Assembly: GCA_028583605.1 (NCBI GenBank)
Contig: CM053337.1
Location: 12,550,634-12,614,633, forward strand
DNA: 64,000 bases
Direction of reading: 5' to 3'
From: Dastarcus helophoroides
Taxonomy: Eukaryota > Arthropoda > Insecta > Coleoptera > Bothrideridae
Part shown: positions 1-12,103 of the stretch, one piece after another
Position numbering within the stretch: position 1 is the stretch's first letter
Layout of the letters: the number at the start of each line of letters is the position of its first letter
Notes under the pieces: generated by a model
Told to the model about the DNA's origin: nothing
The model's database searches: none
Seen by the model: the letters and a program-made list of their open reading frames with translations, nothing else
Program-made: the position numbers and the translations under genes

Positions 1-62
1 TGTTGTGTTTTTTAATCTTTCTTGGTTTCATGATACAAGTTCTGTATTTAAACTCGAATTAA
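1..62 (+). repeat. Interspersed foldback-family repeat, partial at window edge
   Basis: Nearly identical to 35873-35932 (TTTCTTGGTTTCATGATACA variant). The left part lies outside the window. Confidence 0.7.
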
Positions 63-775
63 AAAAAAAAAAGATTGAAAATTTCGAGAAAAACATCGAA
101 ATTTCGTGTAGAAAGTTAGAATTTCGCGAAAAAAGTTGACATTTAGTAAAAATTCGAAATTTCTCAGAGAATGTCATCTTTTATCGAAATTTAGAAAAAA
201 AAAAGAACGAAATTTGAGAAAAAGTCGAGTTTTTGAGAAGAAGATCGAAATTTTTGAAAAGATCGAAATTTTTGAAAACAAGATCGAAATTTTTAAAATA
301 AATATCGAATTTTTTGAAATAAAGATCGAAATTTCCCAGAGAATGTCATCTTTTATCGAAATTTAGAAAAAAAAAAGAACGAAATTTGAGAAAAAGTCGA
401 GTTTTTGAGAAGAAGATCGAAATTTTTGAAAAAAAGTTCGAAATTTTTGAAAACAAGATCGAAACTTTTAAAATAAATATCGAATTTTTTAAAATAAAGA
501 TCGAAATTTCCCAGAGAATGTCATCTTTTATCCGAAATTTAGAAAAAAAAAGAACGAAATTTGAGAAAAAGTCGAGTTTTTGAGAAGAAGATCGAAATTT
601 TTGAAAAGATCGAAATTTTTGAAAACAAGATCGAAACTTTGGAAACGTTGGAAAAGTCAGAAAACTTTAAAAAATCGAAAATTTTGAAAAAACGCCGGCT
701 GGAAATTTTACGTTTGTTTCTTAATGTTTCGACCTTGGTCGCAAAATTTCGACTTTTTTTCTCAAAAGTGTGAAC
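62..775 (+). repeat. Degenerate TCGAAATTTCGA satellite, A-rich on +
   Basis: Irregular runs of GAGAAAAAGTCGAAATTT and variants, with a roughly 190-bp larger unit repeated three times (starting at the GAGAATGTCATCTTTTATC words at 168, 338 and 516). Open frames inside are K/E/I-rich by composition and are not genes. Confidence 0.85.
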
Positions 776-1182
776 ATAAACTCTGGATTTCATGCGGTAA
801 ATTAGTAAATACCAGGTTTCTTCAGTCGGCCAGTGGCGTAACCTAAAAGAGGGTGATGGGGGGCGGCCCGTTTCGAGCGATACCATATTTTGGGACTACT
901 TTTTTCAATTTTTGTTTTAATTTAATAATTGTTAGTAACCACTGTAACCACATTAAGCTTGTTACCAAACTTTTTGAACTTTTATGGCAAAAGAAGTATT
1001 TTTTATTTAATACGGAATATTAACAATTCTTGGAAAATGATTAAGTGTTGACTACCTTAAAATATATCTACTTAAGCCTTTAGAATAAATAAAAAAAAAC
1101 ATGCAACAATTTGAATTCAAATTTCCATTTTAAATAATAATGACTCAGGCTCAATAAAAGTACGATGCAACGTAAATGATAT
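776..1182. other. No gene seen; AT-rich unique sequence
   Basis: No repeat block, exon or RNA gene recognised. CAGTGGCGTAACC at 831 looks like a single DNA-transposon end, but no partner end was found. Confidence 0.5.
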
Positions 1183-1507
1183 TGTAGCGAAATGTAAATT
1201 ATAGAATTTAGTACGTAAGAAAATTTTCTAGAAAGATCTGATAAGGGGAAAGCGGCCGCGATAACGAAGCAAACGTCAGATAAGCGTTCCAGAAATTTCG
1301 GCAAACGATAAGCCTTATCTGCTGGATTTTTCTAGAACCTGGGAGCCAAAGCTATATAAGGCGGTCGTCTTTCCCTCGAGTCAGTGCTGTTAATTAGTGA
1401 GTTAGATTAATAAGTGAGTTAATTATTGTACTGATCCGAGTTTAGTTTGGAAATAAAGTGGGTATTATTCAATTCAATTAATCAATTCGAACCGATAGCC
1501 GGTAACA
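1183..1507 (+). mobile_element. Solo LTR of the window's Ty3/gypsy family
   Basis: Matches the LTRs of the 11706-17588 element in reverse orientation. It begins TGTAGCG, ends GGTAACA, and is flanked by the 4-bp duplication ATAT (1179-1182 and 1508-1511). Landmarks are shared with all copies: the GCGGCCGC block, repeated GATAAG words, a TATA box and AATAAA. With no internal sequence it is the product of LTR-LTR recombination. It lies in the intron just 3' of the 1585-2017 exon. Confidence 0.9.
1353..1385 (+). promoter_or_regulatory. LTR core promoter (TATA + initiator)
   Basis: TATATAAG at 1353-1360 and the arthropod initiator TCAGT at 1381-1385, with the initiator A 30 nt from the first T of the TATA box, the usual spacing. 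AATAAA at about 1452 would be the poly(A) signal in R. Five GATA words (1240, 1260, 1279, 1307 and inverted 1314) sit just upstream. Confidence 0.7.
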
Positions 1508-1584
1508 ATATTCAAACGTCAACCGCTTTTTTTTTACTGAATCCCCCCTCCCTAACGAGTAAATATTAAAAAAATCCTCCTTAC

Positions 1585-2017
1585 CGAGCAAGCCTGACAT
1601 CCGAAAATGCTGTAATTATAATTGACGCAATAGAACCCGCAAATCTCGACGTAATCCACCCTAAAGTACGGATCCTTGTTGTTGTTGTTGACCGTCTTGT
1701 CGCACTGGCACAGCGGATAGCCCAAATTGTTGGAGCACAACACCGGACAGGCGGTCTCGCGCGTCTTGGCGCCCGCCAAAATCACCGAGCGGTTCTTCGA
1801 CGTCTGTTCGAGCAGCGGCAGCTCCTGCGGCATCAGATCGAAGCAATCCTCGCCGCACGCCGATCCGCCCAAACCGCTCATGCACAGCTCGGTGCAGATG
1901 CGACGCTCCTCGCTGCGGCTCACTATTGGACGGAGGGAGGCGTCGTCGTCGTCGTCTTGGTGACGGATGAAGCGGGCGATCGACACGCCCACGAGGACGA
2001 CCACAAGTATCGACGTC
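1585..2017 (-). CDS. Internal exon of a cysteine-rich secreted protein, unrecognised
   Basis: Open on the - strand for its whole length, bounded by an acceptor (CTAAACTTTCAG ending at 2018) and a donor (TCG|GTAAGG, GT at 1584-1583). The frame begins TSILVVVLVGVSIA, a hydrophobic run like the core of a signal peptide, so the start Met is probably at the end of a preceding exon. Then come an acidic stretch DDDDDAS and three similar modules: CTELCMSGLGGSACGEDC, CPVLCSNNLGYPLCQC and CGFYCVNYNYSIFGCQAC, i.e. C-x3-C-x8-C-x1/2-C. An N-glycosylation site KNRS and a NNNN run separate modules 1/2 and 2/3. Codons are GC-rich, unlike the flanks. I do not recognise the family. Other exons were not found; a solo LTR occupies the next intron. 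Confidence 0.7.
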
Positions 2018-2159
2018 CTGAAAGTTTAGGAGATGAAATATGGCGGATGCGGAGGGTTTTTGTTTATTTATTTTTTTGGTCAGAGGGCTGTTGCTCAATT
2101 TTAAACTGTGGGGCTGTGGTTGGCCCTAACATAGGAACATACTTTTCTTTTAGCAGCAA

Positions 2160-3545
2160 ATTTTGAGAAAACAGTCCATTTTCGAAAATAGTCGTTTGTG
2201 AAGCATACGCATTTGGAAAAAAAAAATTGTATTTGGAAAAGAAAACGAATATTAAGGGAAAAAATTAGAATTTTCAGGAACATAGTGGATCTGATTGTTT
2301 TGAGTCGAAACGTCGGGCGGATTTCGAGAAAAATATCGAAAGTTGGATGTCGAATTTTGGAAAAAAAAGAGAGGATTTTAAATTTCGAGAAAAAAGTTAA
2401 AAAAATTTGAATTTTGATAAAATAGTCGACATTTCGACCAAAATAGACGAATTTCTAGGAAACACATTTTTTTTTGAGAAAACAGCCAAAGGACTAACTA
2501 GGTTTCCCAAAAACAAATACAAATTTAAAACAAATTAAAATTTTGAGAAAAAAGATCGAAATTTCGATGAAAAGATCGAAATTTCAAGAAAAAGATTTAA
2601 ATTTTGAGAAAAAAGTCGAAAAAAAGCCGAATTTCGGTGAAAATCAAATCAATCAAAGTTCGATATCGAACTTTTTAAAAATGCGAAATTTTCCAGAGAA
2701 ATTTAAATTTCAAGAAAAAATCAAACAAAAAAATTCGAATTTTGATAAAACAGTCGCAATTTCGAGAAAAAGAAGAATTTCTAAAAAAAACATTTTCTTT
2801 TGTTGAGAAATCAGTCATAAAACGAATTGGGTTTTCCAAAAACAAATACGAATTTAAAACTTAAAAATTTTGAGAAAAAGATCGAAATTTCGATGAAAAA
2901 ATCAAAATTTTGAGAAAAAGATTTAAATTTCGAGAAAAAAATCGAAAAAAATGCCGAATTTCAGTGAAAATATCAAAGTTCGATATCGAATTTTGGAAAA
3001 AAACGAAATTTTCCAGAGAAATTTAAATTTCAAGAACAAAGTCAAAAAAATTTGAATTTTAATAAAATAGTCGACATTTCGAAAAAAAGACGAATTTCTA
3101 GAAAAAAACATTTTTGTGTTGTTGAGAAAACAGCCAAAAGACGAACTGCGTTTTCCAAAAACAAATGCGAGGTTAAAACAAATTAAAATGTTGAGAAAAA
3201 ATCGAAATTTCGATGAAAAGATCAAAATTTCGAGAAAAAAATTGGAAAAAAATCCGAATTGCGGTGAAAATATCAAAGTTCGATATCGAATTTTGGGAAA
3301 ATGCAAAATTTTCCAGAGAAATTTAAATTTCAAGAAAAAAGTCAAAAAAAATTCGAATTTTGATAAAACAGTCGAAATTTCGAGAAAAAGACGAATTTCT
3401 AGGAAAAACATTTTTTTTTGTTGAGAAAACACCTAAAAGACGAACTGGGTTTCCCAAAAACAAATACGAATTTAAAACAGATTGAAATTTTAAGAAAAAG
3501 ATCGAAATTTTGAGAAAGAGATCGAAATTTCGATGAAAAAGATTA
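2160..3545 (+). repeat. TCGAAATTTCGA satellite, A-rich on +
   Basis: Larger units of about 330 bp recur, marked by GGGTTTTCCAAAAACAAAT-type words at 2500, 2830, 3150 and 3450 and by TCAAAGTTCGATATCGAA. Each unit also has a TTGTTGAGAAAACAG word. Confidence 0.85.
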
Positions 3546-3703
3546 ATGTTTTTTTCAATTTATTTAACATTTCTTCGGCCCAGTTTGGCAATATTTAAAT
3601 TTTTATGGTTTGTTGACAATTTTCTAAACAGTTTTAGAACTATAAAAATTTAAATATTGATCAAACTGGGCCAAAGAAATGTTAAATGAATTGAAAAAAA
3701 CAT
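3546..3703. repeat. Long inverted repeat (61/62-bp arms)
   Basis: Arms 3546-3606 and 3642-3703 pair with only a few mismatches around a 35-nt loop. They include CATTTCTTCGGCCCAGTTTG and its near mirror. Followed by AAGGGTCTACCATGAAGAAT, whose reverse complement occurs at about 4785-4806. The arms are not made of the surrounding satellite, which suggests an inserted MITE or hairpin RNA source. Confidence 0.75.
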
Positions 3704-5851
3704 AATATTTCCCGTCAATAAGGGTCTACCATGAAGAATAAAAAGATTAATTTCAAGAAAAAATTAATTTCAAGCAAAAAATCGAAAAAAAAGCCGAATT
3801 CGGTGAAAATATCAAAGTTCTATATCGAATTTTGGAAAAAAAACGAAATTCTTTCAGAGAAATTCAAATTTTAAGAAAAAAGTCCAAAAAAATTCGAATG
3901 ATTTTTAGACTTTTTTCTTAAAATTTGGATTTTTCTAAAAAATTTCACATTTTTTTCGCTTTAAGGTTTTTCTCGAAATTTCAACTCTTCGAAATTTTAC
4001 TTTTTTTCCCAAAATTCGATATCAAAATTTCGATATTTTTCACCTAATTTCGATTTGTTTTCAAAATTCGTTTCCTTCATAGATTGCTCTTCTCAAAACT
4101 TGACTATTTTCTCAAAATTTGGTGTTTTTCTTCAAAGTTCGTCTTTTTCTCGAAATTTCGACAATTTTTTCAAAATCCGTATTTTATTTTGGAGATTTTT
4201 ATTGAAATTTCGATGAAAAGATCAAAAATTCAAAAAAATAGTCGAAAAAAGGTGGATTTCGAGAAAAATATTGAAAGTTCGTTACCGAATTTTGGAAAAA
4301 ATGCAAAATTTTCCAGAGAAATCCAAATTTTAAGAAAAAAGTCGAAAAAAATTCCATTTTGAAAAAATATTCGAAATTCCGAGGAAAAGACGAATTTCAA
4401 GGGAAAAAAACCAAATTTTGAGAAAACAGTTAAAAGACGAATTGACATCTCCAAAAACAAAAATGAATTTAAAACAAACCGAAATCTTGTCAAAAATATC
4501 GATATTTCGTTAAAAGGATCTTAAAACTTCTAGAAAAAGATTGAAATTTCGAGAAAAAAGTCAAAAGTTCTTCAGAGAAAGTCAGTTCTTATTGAAATTT
4601 AGAAAAAAGATCGAATTTTGAGGAAAAAAGCGGATTTTCCAAAAACAAAAACGAATTAAAAAAAATCGTTAATTCGAAAACTGATTGAAATTCTCGAGAA
4701 AAAAATCGAAAATTCGTGAAAAAAATGGAATTTCGTAAAAAATTTCGAAATTTGGTAAAAATTCGAAATTCGAAAGTCAACTTTTATTCTTCATGGTAGA
4801 CCCTTAACTTTTATATCAAAATTTAGAAAAAAGGACGAATTTTGAGAAAAAGTCAAAATTTGGAAATAAGATCGAAATTTCGAATAAAAGGCGAATTTCG
4901 AGGAAAATATCGAATTTTCAAAAAACACAATCAAATTTTAAAAAAATCGAAATTTCGAAAAAAGATCGAAAATTTCGAGAAAAAGATCGAAATTTTGTGA
5001 AAAAAGACGGAATTTCGCGGAAAAATTCGAATAATAGTAAAAATTGGAAATTTCCCAAAGTCAACTTTTATATCAAAATATAGAAAAAATTACCAATTTT
5101 GAGAAAAAATCGAAATTGAGAGAAAGATCGAAAATTTGGAAAAAAGGTCGAAATTTCGAAAAAAGACGAATTTTGAGGAAAAAATCGGAATTTCCAAAAA
5201 CAATAACGAATTAAAGAAAATCGATAATTCGAAAAAAGATCGAAAATCTCGAGAAAAAATCGAAAATTTGTGAAAAAAGTTGGAATTTCGCAAAAAATTT
5301 CGAAATTTGGTAAAAACTCGAAATTCGAAAGTCAACTTTTATATCAAAATTTAGAAAAAAGGACGAATTTTGAGAAAAAGTCAAAATTTGGAAATAAGAT
5401 CGAAATTTCGAATAAAAGACGAATTTCGAATTTTCAAAAAACACCAACAAATTTTAAAAAAGTCGAAATTTCGAAAAAAGATCGAAAATTTCGAAAAAAA
5501 GATCGAAATTTTGTTAGAAAAAGTCGGAATTTCGCGAAAAAATTCCGAAATATAGTAAAAATTCGAAATTTCCCAAAGTCAACGCAAAGAAATTTTTAAA
5601 AAATTGAAATTTCGAAAAAAGATCGAAAATTTCGAGAAAAAGATCGAAATTTTGTGAAAAAAGTCAAAATTTCGCAAAAAAATTCGAACTTTGGTAAAAA
5701 TTCGAAATTTCCCAAAGTCAACTTTTATGTCAAAATTTAGAAAAAATTACGAATTTTGAGAAAAAGTCGAAATTTCGAGAGGAAGATTGAAAATTTTGAA
5801 AAAAGTATCGAATTTCGAAAGGACAATTTCGAGGAAAAAAATCTAGAATGG
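3704..5851 (+). repeat. TCGAAATTTCGA satellite, mixed orientation
   Basis: A-rich on + except about 3900-4195, which is T-rich, i.e. inverted. A roughly 500-bp segment recurs at about 4790-5090 and 5330-5580 (AAAGTCAACTTTTATATCAA markers). Confidence 0.8.
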
Positions 5852-6293
<442 letters not shown>

Positions 6294-7319
6294 TTAAAAA
6301 AAATTTAAAACTTCCGACAAAGTTGAATTTTTAAAAAGATTTTAGACAAAGTCTAGGAAAATGCCGAATTTTATTAAAAAAATAAATACTATTTTCGAAA
6401 AACGGTCGAAATTTTAAAAAATGTCAATAATTTGCAAAAAAATTAAAAATTTTCAGAGAAAGTGTCAAAAAATGTAACATTTCGAGAAACATTTGACGTA
6501 TCATGACACATGTAGCATAATGAAAAAAAATCGTTGACGATACAAAGTATCAAAATCTGTAAAGGTAAATTCCTATTTCAATTAGTCCTTCTGCAAATTG
6601 AACTTTACGAGCTGAAGTCGTAAAGCCCGTCGGAACGTGCGGGCCCGCTGCAGCGGCTTAATGGCTTTCGGCTATATTGTAACGAGACTCGAGCCTCGGG
6701 GGCATTAGTAGAGCAAACGATTTAATAAGTGTCATCATCCGAGCAAATATATCATGTCCCCTGCAAAAATCATAAATCCCAGTCGGCTACAGCCGTCCCC
6801 CCCACTTCCCGAGCGACACAAACAATTGAACATCAGATGTCACCACCAGATCCGACGCCATTTTCCGGATGACTTCACACCATCCCCCCAGGATTATTAT
6901 TTCGACACCGGTCGTCGAAAATCTCGAGTTTTTTTTTTTTAATCTTTCGTCATCGACGCGGCTGCGGCAGCGACGAGAATTAATTAAAACGGAGATCTCT
7001 ACGAATGATATTTCTTTTAATTTCCTACTACAAGCCGGAGCTCCTCCAGATTTAATTTAATAAGTTTGAACAAGTGGCGTCTAACGAGTTTGCATTTCTC
7101 TTATCATTCGATTCCACCTCCGGCATCAGCGATATCAGCGACATCATTTGCAACTTTGACGTTTTCTGTGACCCGTTGCGGTTTATTTTAAGAAGTTTTT
7201 TCCCTGGATTCAATCCTTGTTTGGATTCAGGTCTTTGTTTGTAAGCAAAATATTGGGGGTTGGTTGCCAACTTTCCAAAATTTGATCTCTGCATTTAACA
7301 TTCGTTCGAGTTGAATTTA
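6294..7319. other. No gene seen; mostly unique sequence
   Basis: Weak satellite to about 6480, then non-repetitive sequence of higher GC (e.g. GTGCGGGCCCGCTGCAGCGG at about 6638). No splice-bounded coding exon recognised. It may hold regulatory elements, but nothing in the sequence proves it. Confidence 0.5.
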
Positions 7320-8133
7320 CAAGAAATCTTTTTTTCGAAATTTTCCAGAAACATTTTTCGCAATATTTTTATTAAGATTCGGATTTAATTTTGAGAAAAC
7401 TTTTTAGAAAACTCAATTCGTTTTTGGCTGTTTTCTCAAAATTTGTTTTTTTTCGAAATTCATTTATGCAAAATCGATTTTTTTAATTTTTTTTTCTTAA
7501 AATTTAAATTTCTCAAAAAAATTTCGCTTTTTTATTAAAATTTGATATCGAACGTTGGATATCTTTCTCTAAATCCGCCTTTTCTTTGACTTTTTTCTCG
7601 AAATTATTCTATTTCTCGAAATTTTGATTTTTTCATCCAAATGTCGATCTTTTTCTCCAAATTTCAATTTGTTTTGAATTCGTATTCGTTTTTGGAAAAC
7701 CCAGTTCTTCTTTTGGCTCTTTTCCCAAGAAAAAAATGTTTTTCCTAGAAATTCGCCTTTTTCTCGAAATTTCGACTATTTTATCAAAATTCAAGGTTTT
7801 TTTTGACTTTTTTTTCTTAAAATTTGAATTTCTCTGAAAAATTTCGCTTTTTTTTATTAAAATTTGATATCGAACGTTGGATATTTTTCTCGAAATCCGC
7901 CTTTTTTTTGAACTTTTTTCTTGAAATTAATCGTTTTCTTGAAATTTTGATTTTTTTTATCAAAATTTCGATCTTTTTCTCAAAATTTCGATTTGTTTTA
8001 AATTCGTTTTTGTTTTTGAGAAACTCAATTAGTCTTTTGCCTGTTTTCCCAAAGATTTATTTTTTTCCCCTCAAAATTCGTTTTTTTTTTCTCGGAATTT
8101 CGACTATTTTTCCAAAATTCGAATTTCTGGACT
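7320..8133 (-). repeat. TCGAAATTTCGA satellite, T-rich on +
   Basis: Inverted relative to 2160-3545: the same words in reverse complement (CGAACGTTGGATAT, TTTGGAAAACCCAGTTC), with two larger units of about 310 bp. Confidence 0.8.
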
Positions 8134-8250
8134 ATCGAAACGCGTTAGACCAACTGTTGTTGTATTTTTTGATCTTTCTTGGTTTCAGGGGGACAAGATT
8201 TGTATATTAATTTTTGAAGATAACGAAGGACCAGTCCGTTCCACCAAAAA
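8134..8250 (+). repeat. Foldback-family repeat copy
   Basis: From ATCGAAACGCGTTAGA through TTTCTTGGTTTCAGGGGG to GGACCAGTCCGTTCCACCA, the fullest single-strand copy in this orientation. Confidence 0.75.
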
Positions 8251-10530
8251 ACAAAAAGAAAAAGTCGAAATTACCAGAAATATTAAATATCGTGTGAAAA
8301 AAGACGGAATTTCGCGGAAAAATTCGAAATATAGTAAGAATTCGAAATTTCCCAAAGTCAACACAAACAAATTTTAAAAAAATTAAAAAAACTAGTCGAA
8401 ATTGCAAGAAAAAAGAGGAATTTTGAGAAGAGAAAAAACGAAATTTCTAGAAATGTTAAAATTTCGGGAAAACTTCGAAGTTGTCCAGCAAAATTCAAAT
8501 TTTAAGAAAAATGTTCTCAAAAAAAAATTGTAATTTGGAAAAATATTCGAAATTCCGAGGGAACGACGAATTTCAAGGAAAAGATAAATCAATTTTGAGC
8601 AAATAGTGAAATTTCAAGAATAGTTATTTCTAAAGAAAACGACTTTTGGAAAAAAAGTCAAAATTTTGAGGAAAAGACGAATTTCTAGCAAACAATTGAG
8701 ATTTCCAGGAATATGGAGGATCAATTTTGAGATAAGGTCGGAATTTCGAAAAAAAAAAGGACAAATTTCGGGGTTTATATCGAAATTTTGACATCGAATT
8801 TTTGAAAAAATCGAAACTTCGGGAATAGTTGGAATTTCGAGAAAATGTATGAAGAAAAAATTCGAAATTTTACAGAAAAAGTCAAATTTTAAGACCCCGG
8901 AACCCCCTAGCTACGTGTCTGGCAGTGTCGTTTATAAAAAAAAGAATTCCGAAAAAAATCGAAATTTTGAGGAAGAGAGGAATTTCTAGCGAACAATTGA
9001 GATGTCCAGGAATATGGAGGATCGAATTTTGAGATAAGGTCGAAATTTCAAAAAAAAAACCGATAAATTTTGGGGAAAATATCAAAATTTTGACATCGAA
9101 TTTTTGAAAAAATCGAAATTTCGTGAATAGTTGGAATTTTGAGAAAATCTATGAAAAAAAAAATTCGAAATTTTACAGAAAAAGTTAAATTTTAAGACCC
9201 CGGAACCCCCTAGCTACGTGTCTGGCAGTGTCGTTTTTAAAAAAAAGAATTTCCCTAGCTACGTGTCTGGAATGGTAGTTTATAAAAAAAAGATTCTGAA
9301 AAAAATCGAAATTTTGAAAAAAAAAGACTAATTACGAGAAAATATACAAGATTTCCAGGAACACACAGGAACAGTTTTGAAATTAAGTAGAAAATTGAGG
9401 AAAAAGGCGGATTTTGGGAAAAGTAACGAAATTTCGAGTAAAAGACGAATTTCGAGAAAAAATTCGAATTTTCCAAAAAAAAAGAAATTTTCCACAAATT
9501 TAATAAATTGAAAAAAAATAGAAATTTAGAAAAAAAAGTCCAATCTCGAAGAAAAATTTGAGATTTTCAAGTGACATACAGGATAGGATTTTGAAATTGT
9601 ATGGAAATTACCAAAAAGACGAATTTTGCGAAAAATATCGAAATTTCTAGTAAAAGACGAATTTCGAAGAAAAAATCGAATTTTCAAAAAACAAAAATGA
9701 ATTTAGAAAATCGAAATTTCAAGAAAAAGATCGAAATTTCGCTAACAAAGTTGGATTTTCGCGAAAAAAGTCGAAATTTAGTAAAAATTCGAAATTTTCC
9801 AGAGAAAGTTAACTTTTATATCAAAATTTAGAAAAAAAGGACAAATTCTGAGAAAAAGTCGAAATGTCAAGAGAAAGATCGAAAATTTCGAAAAAAAAGA
9901 TCGAAGTTTAAAACGAGTTTCGAGGAAAAAATGGAATTTTCAAAACACAAAAACGAATTTAAAAAAAGATTGAAAATTTCAAGAAAAACATCGAAATTTC
10001 GTGAAAAACGTTAGAATTTCCCAGAAAGTGTCAACTTTTATATCGAAATTTAGAAAAAAGGGCGAATTTTGAGAAAAAAGACGAATTTTGAGAAAAAAGG
10101 ACGAATTTTGAGAAAAAAGACGAATTTTGAGAAAAAAGGACGAATTTTGAGAAAAAGTCGAAATGTCGAGAAAAAGATTGAAAATTTCGAAAAAAAAAAA
10201 AGATCGAAATGTCAAGTAAAAGATGAGTTTCGAGGAAAAAATGAAATTTTCAAAACACAAAAACGAATTTAAAAAGAGATTGAAAATTTCGAGAAAAACA
10301 TCGAAATTTCGTGAAAAAAGTTAGAATTTCGCGCAAAAGTCGAAATTTAGTGAAAATTCGAAATTTCTCAATGAAAGTCATCTTTTATTTCGAAATTTAG
10401 AAAAAAAGGACGAATTTTGAGTAAAACGACTAATTTTGATGAAAAAGTCGAATTTTGAGAAAAAGGTCGAATTTTGAGAAAAAGCCGAAGAATATCGAAA
10501 TTTTAAAGAAATTACGAATTTTGAAGAAGA
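8251..10530 (+). repeat. TCGAAATTTCGA satellite, A-rich on +
   Basis: Includes a tandem duplication of about 302 bp (8672-8945 and 8972-9247) carrying GACCCCGGAACCCCCTAGCT. At 10059-10160 there is a run of GACGAATTTTGAGAAAAA units with period 18-20. Confidence 0.85.
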
Positions 10531-11705
10531 AAAGGTAGTCTCTTTAGCTGAATATACATTATCAGTTGGCTGCGTGAGTCAGGAATAGGGGGGGGGGGAC
10601 AATGGCATACACTTTAATGGTAGACATTCAATATTTTCATTTTCATGAAAGCTGAATCTGAAATTTTAAAAATTTGGAACCGTTCACCAAATTTTAATTA
10701 AGTAGGATTCTAATTATCTTGACAATTTGAGTAATTAAACGTTTAACATTTTCGAAGCAGCCCCAATACAAGTTAAAACCACTTTTTGAACCTGTTACAC
10801 TCATCAGTTGCATACTTACAAGTGGGCTTTCATATTTTATCGGCGAAAGATGTTGGGCACCGCACGTTTTTCAGACTAAACGAGGCGCCGGGCGTAAGCC
10901 CCAATTTATAGGATGGATTGATGACGGGTATTATCCGGAGAGCTTCGATAGATAAACAGTTTAGCTTTTATCACGGAATAGAGAGTCGGTGTACGCATTT
11001 GCGAGAAGAGCGAAATCGATAAACCGCGCGCCACATTACGCAATTTCGCGAACTTCATAAAAGTGCCATACGGCACTCGAACGGCTTAATGGCCATAAAA
11101 CAATTGCGATTAGCGAAATTGATTTACCGTAAGCTCGCATCGGTGATAATTGTAATTAGTTTAATTGATTCGGGTCGATGATAGCAAAACACTTTATCTG
11201 CAACGACTAAATGTGAAGATACTGACTTTTTTCTATCGAAATTTCAACTCTCATCAGATTGATAAATCCAACCCGAATATAACTGACGAAATCTAATAAG
11301 ATCGAACCGTCTTTGGTTTTCAAATTCCGAATCTAATAAATGTTCAATCCTATTGGTCTGTGCATTAGAATCTAGTCTTCTGGGATCTTTCCAGCGAGCA
11401 ACCGCTTTGCTAAGCATTTGTGGTTCAACTGTTGGTAGTTTGGCTACCTATTCACTATACACGCTTAGGGGGCTGCGTTACTGCATTCTATTTGCATTTT
11501 GAACCTAAAATTTATAAACCAAACGCTTACGTCTGCGTGAAAAAAAAAAGAAAGAATTCTCGGATCGTCATTGTTTAAAAAATCCCATTTTTATTGAATA
11601 TTTCGAACTATTTTGATAATTTTGACATTTCAATCCTTTCCCAATTTCGCTTCTCTTTAAAATTTTGATTTATTTCCGAATTTTTTGAAGATTTTCATAG
11701 AATAT
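10531..11705. other. No gene seen; unique sequence with one dispersed repeat
   Basis: AT-moderate sequence, GC-richer at 10850-11060. At 11290-11400 a repeat also found at 37115-37203 plus 38087-38110 (CTAATAAATGTTCAA..CCTATTGGTC). Here it is uninterrupted and so serves as the empty site of the hAT-like insertion. Confidence 0.5.
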
Positions 11706-12074
11706 TGTTACGGGCTTTATCGGTTCGGAATAGATTACCACGTGTGAATTACACCACTGTATTACCAAATTAACACTTTAACTGAACAGTAACTCACTAT
11801 TTATTTACTAATTGCTAACCCACTAACTACACTGACTTCTAACTGACTTCCTTGAGGGAAAGCTGACCGCCTTTTATAGTTTTGGCTCCCAGCTTCTAGA
11901 ACTTTTCGGCAGATAAGGCTTATCGTTTGCCGAAATTTCTGGAACGCTTATCTGCCGTTTGTTTCGTTATCGCGGCCGCTTTCCCCTTATCAGATCCTTC
12001 TAGAAACTTTTCTTACGTCCTAAATTCTACAATTCTATTCTAAATCCTATTTCATCTATTTACATTGCGTTACA
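11706..12074 (-). repeat. 3' LTR of the gypsy element
   Basis: 369 bp, the same layout as the 5' LTR with TATAAAAGG in place of TATATAAGG. On the - strand it directly follows the polypurine tract AAGGGGAGGCAG (12075-12086), the plus-strand primer expected at this place. Confidence 0.9.
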
Positions 12075-12087
12075 CTGCCTCCCCTTA
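12075..12087 (-). other. Polypurine tract of the gypsy element
   Basis: On the - strand AAGGGGAGGCAG immediately precedes the 3' LTR. It is purine-rich and in the standard position for priming plus-strand DNA synthesis. Confidence 0.75.
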
Positions 12088-12103
12088 GGAATGATCGTCC
12101 CGA

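Noticed and set aside
831..843. CAGTGGCGTAACC as a hAT-like transposon end
   Set aside because: No matching inverted end or 8-bp duplication found nearby.
1661..2098. Alternative - strand frame with RRRRRRLPPS
   Set aside because: Overlaps the cysteine-rich frame, crosses its intron acceptor and lacks conserved features.
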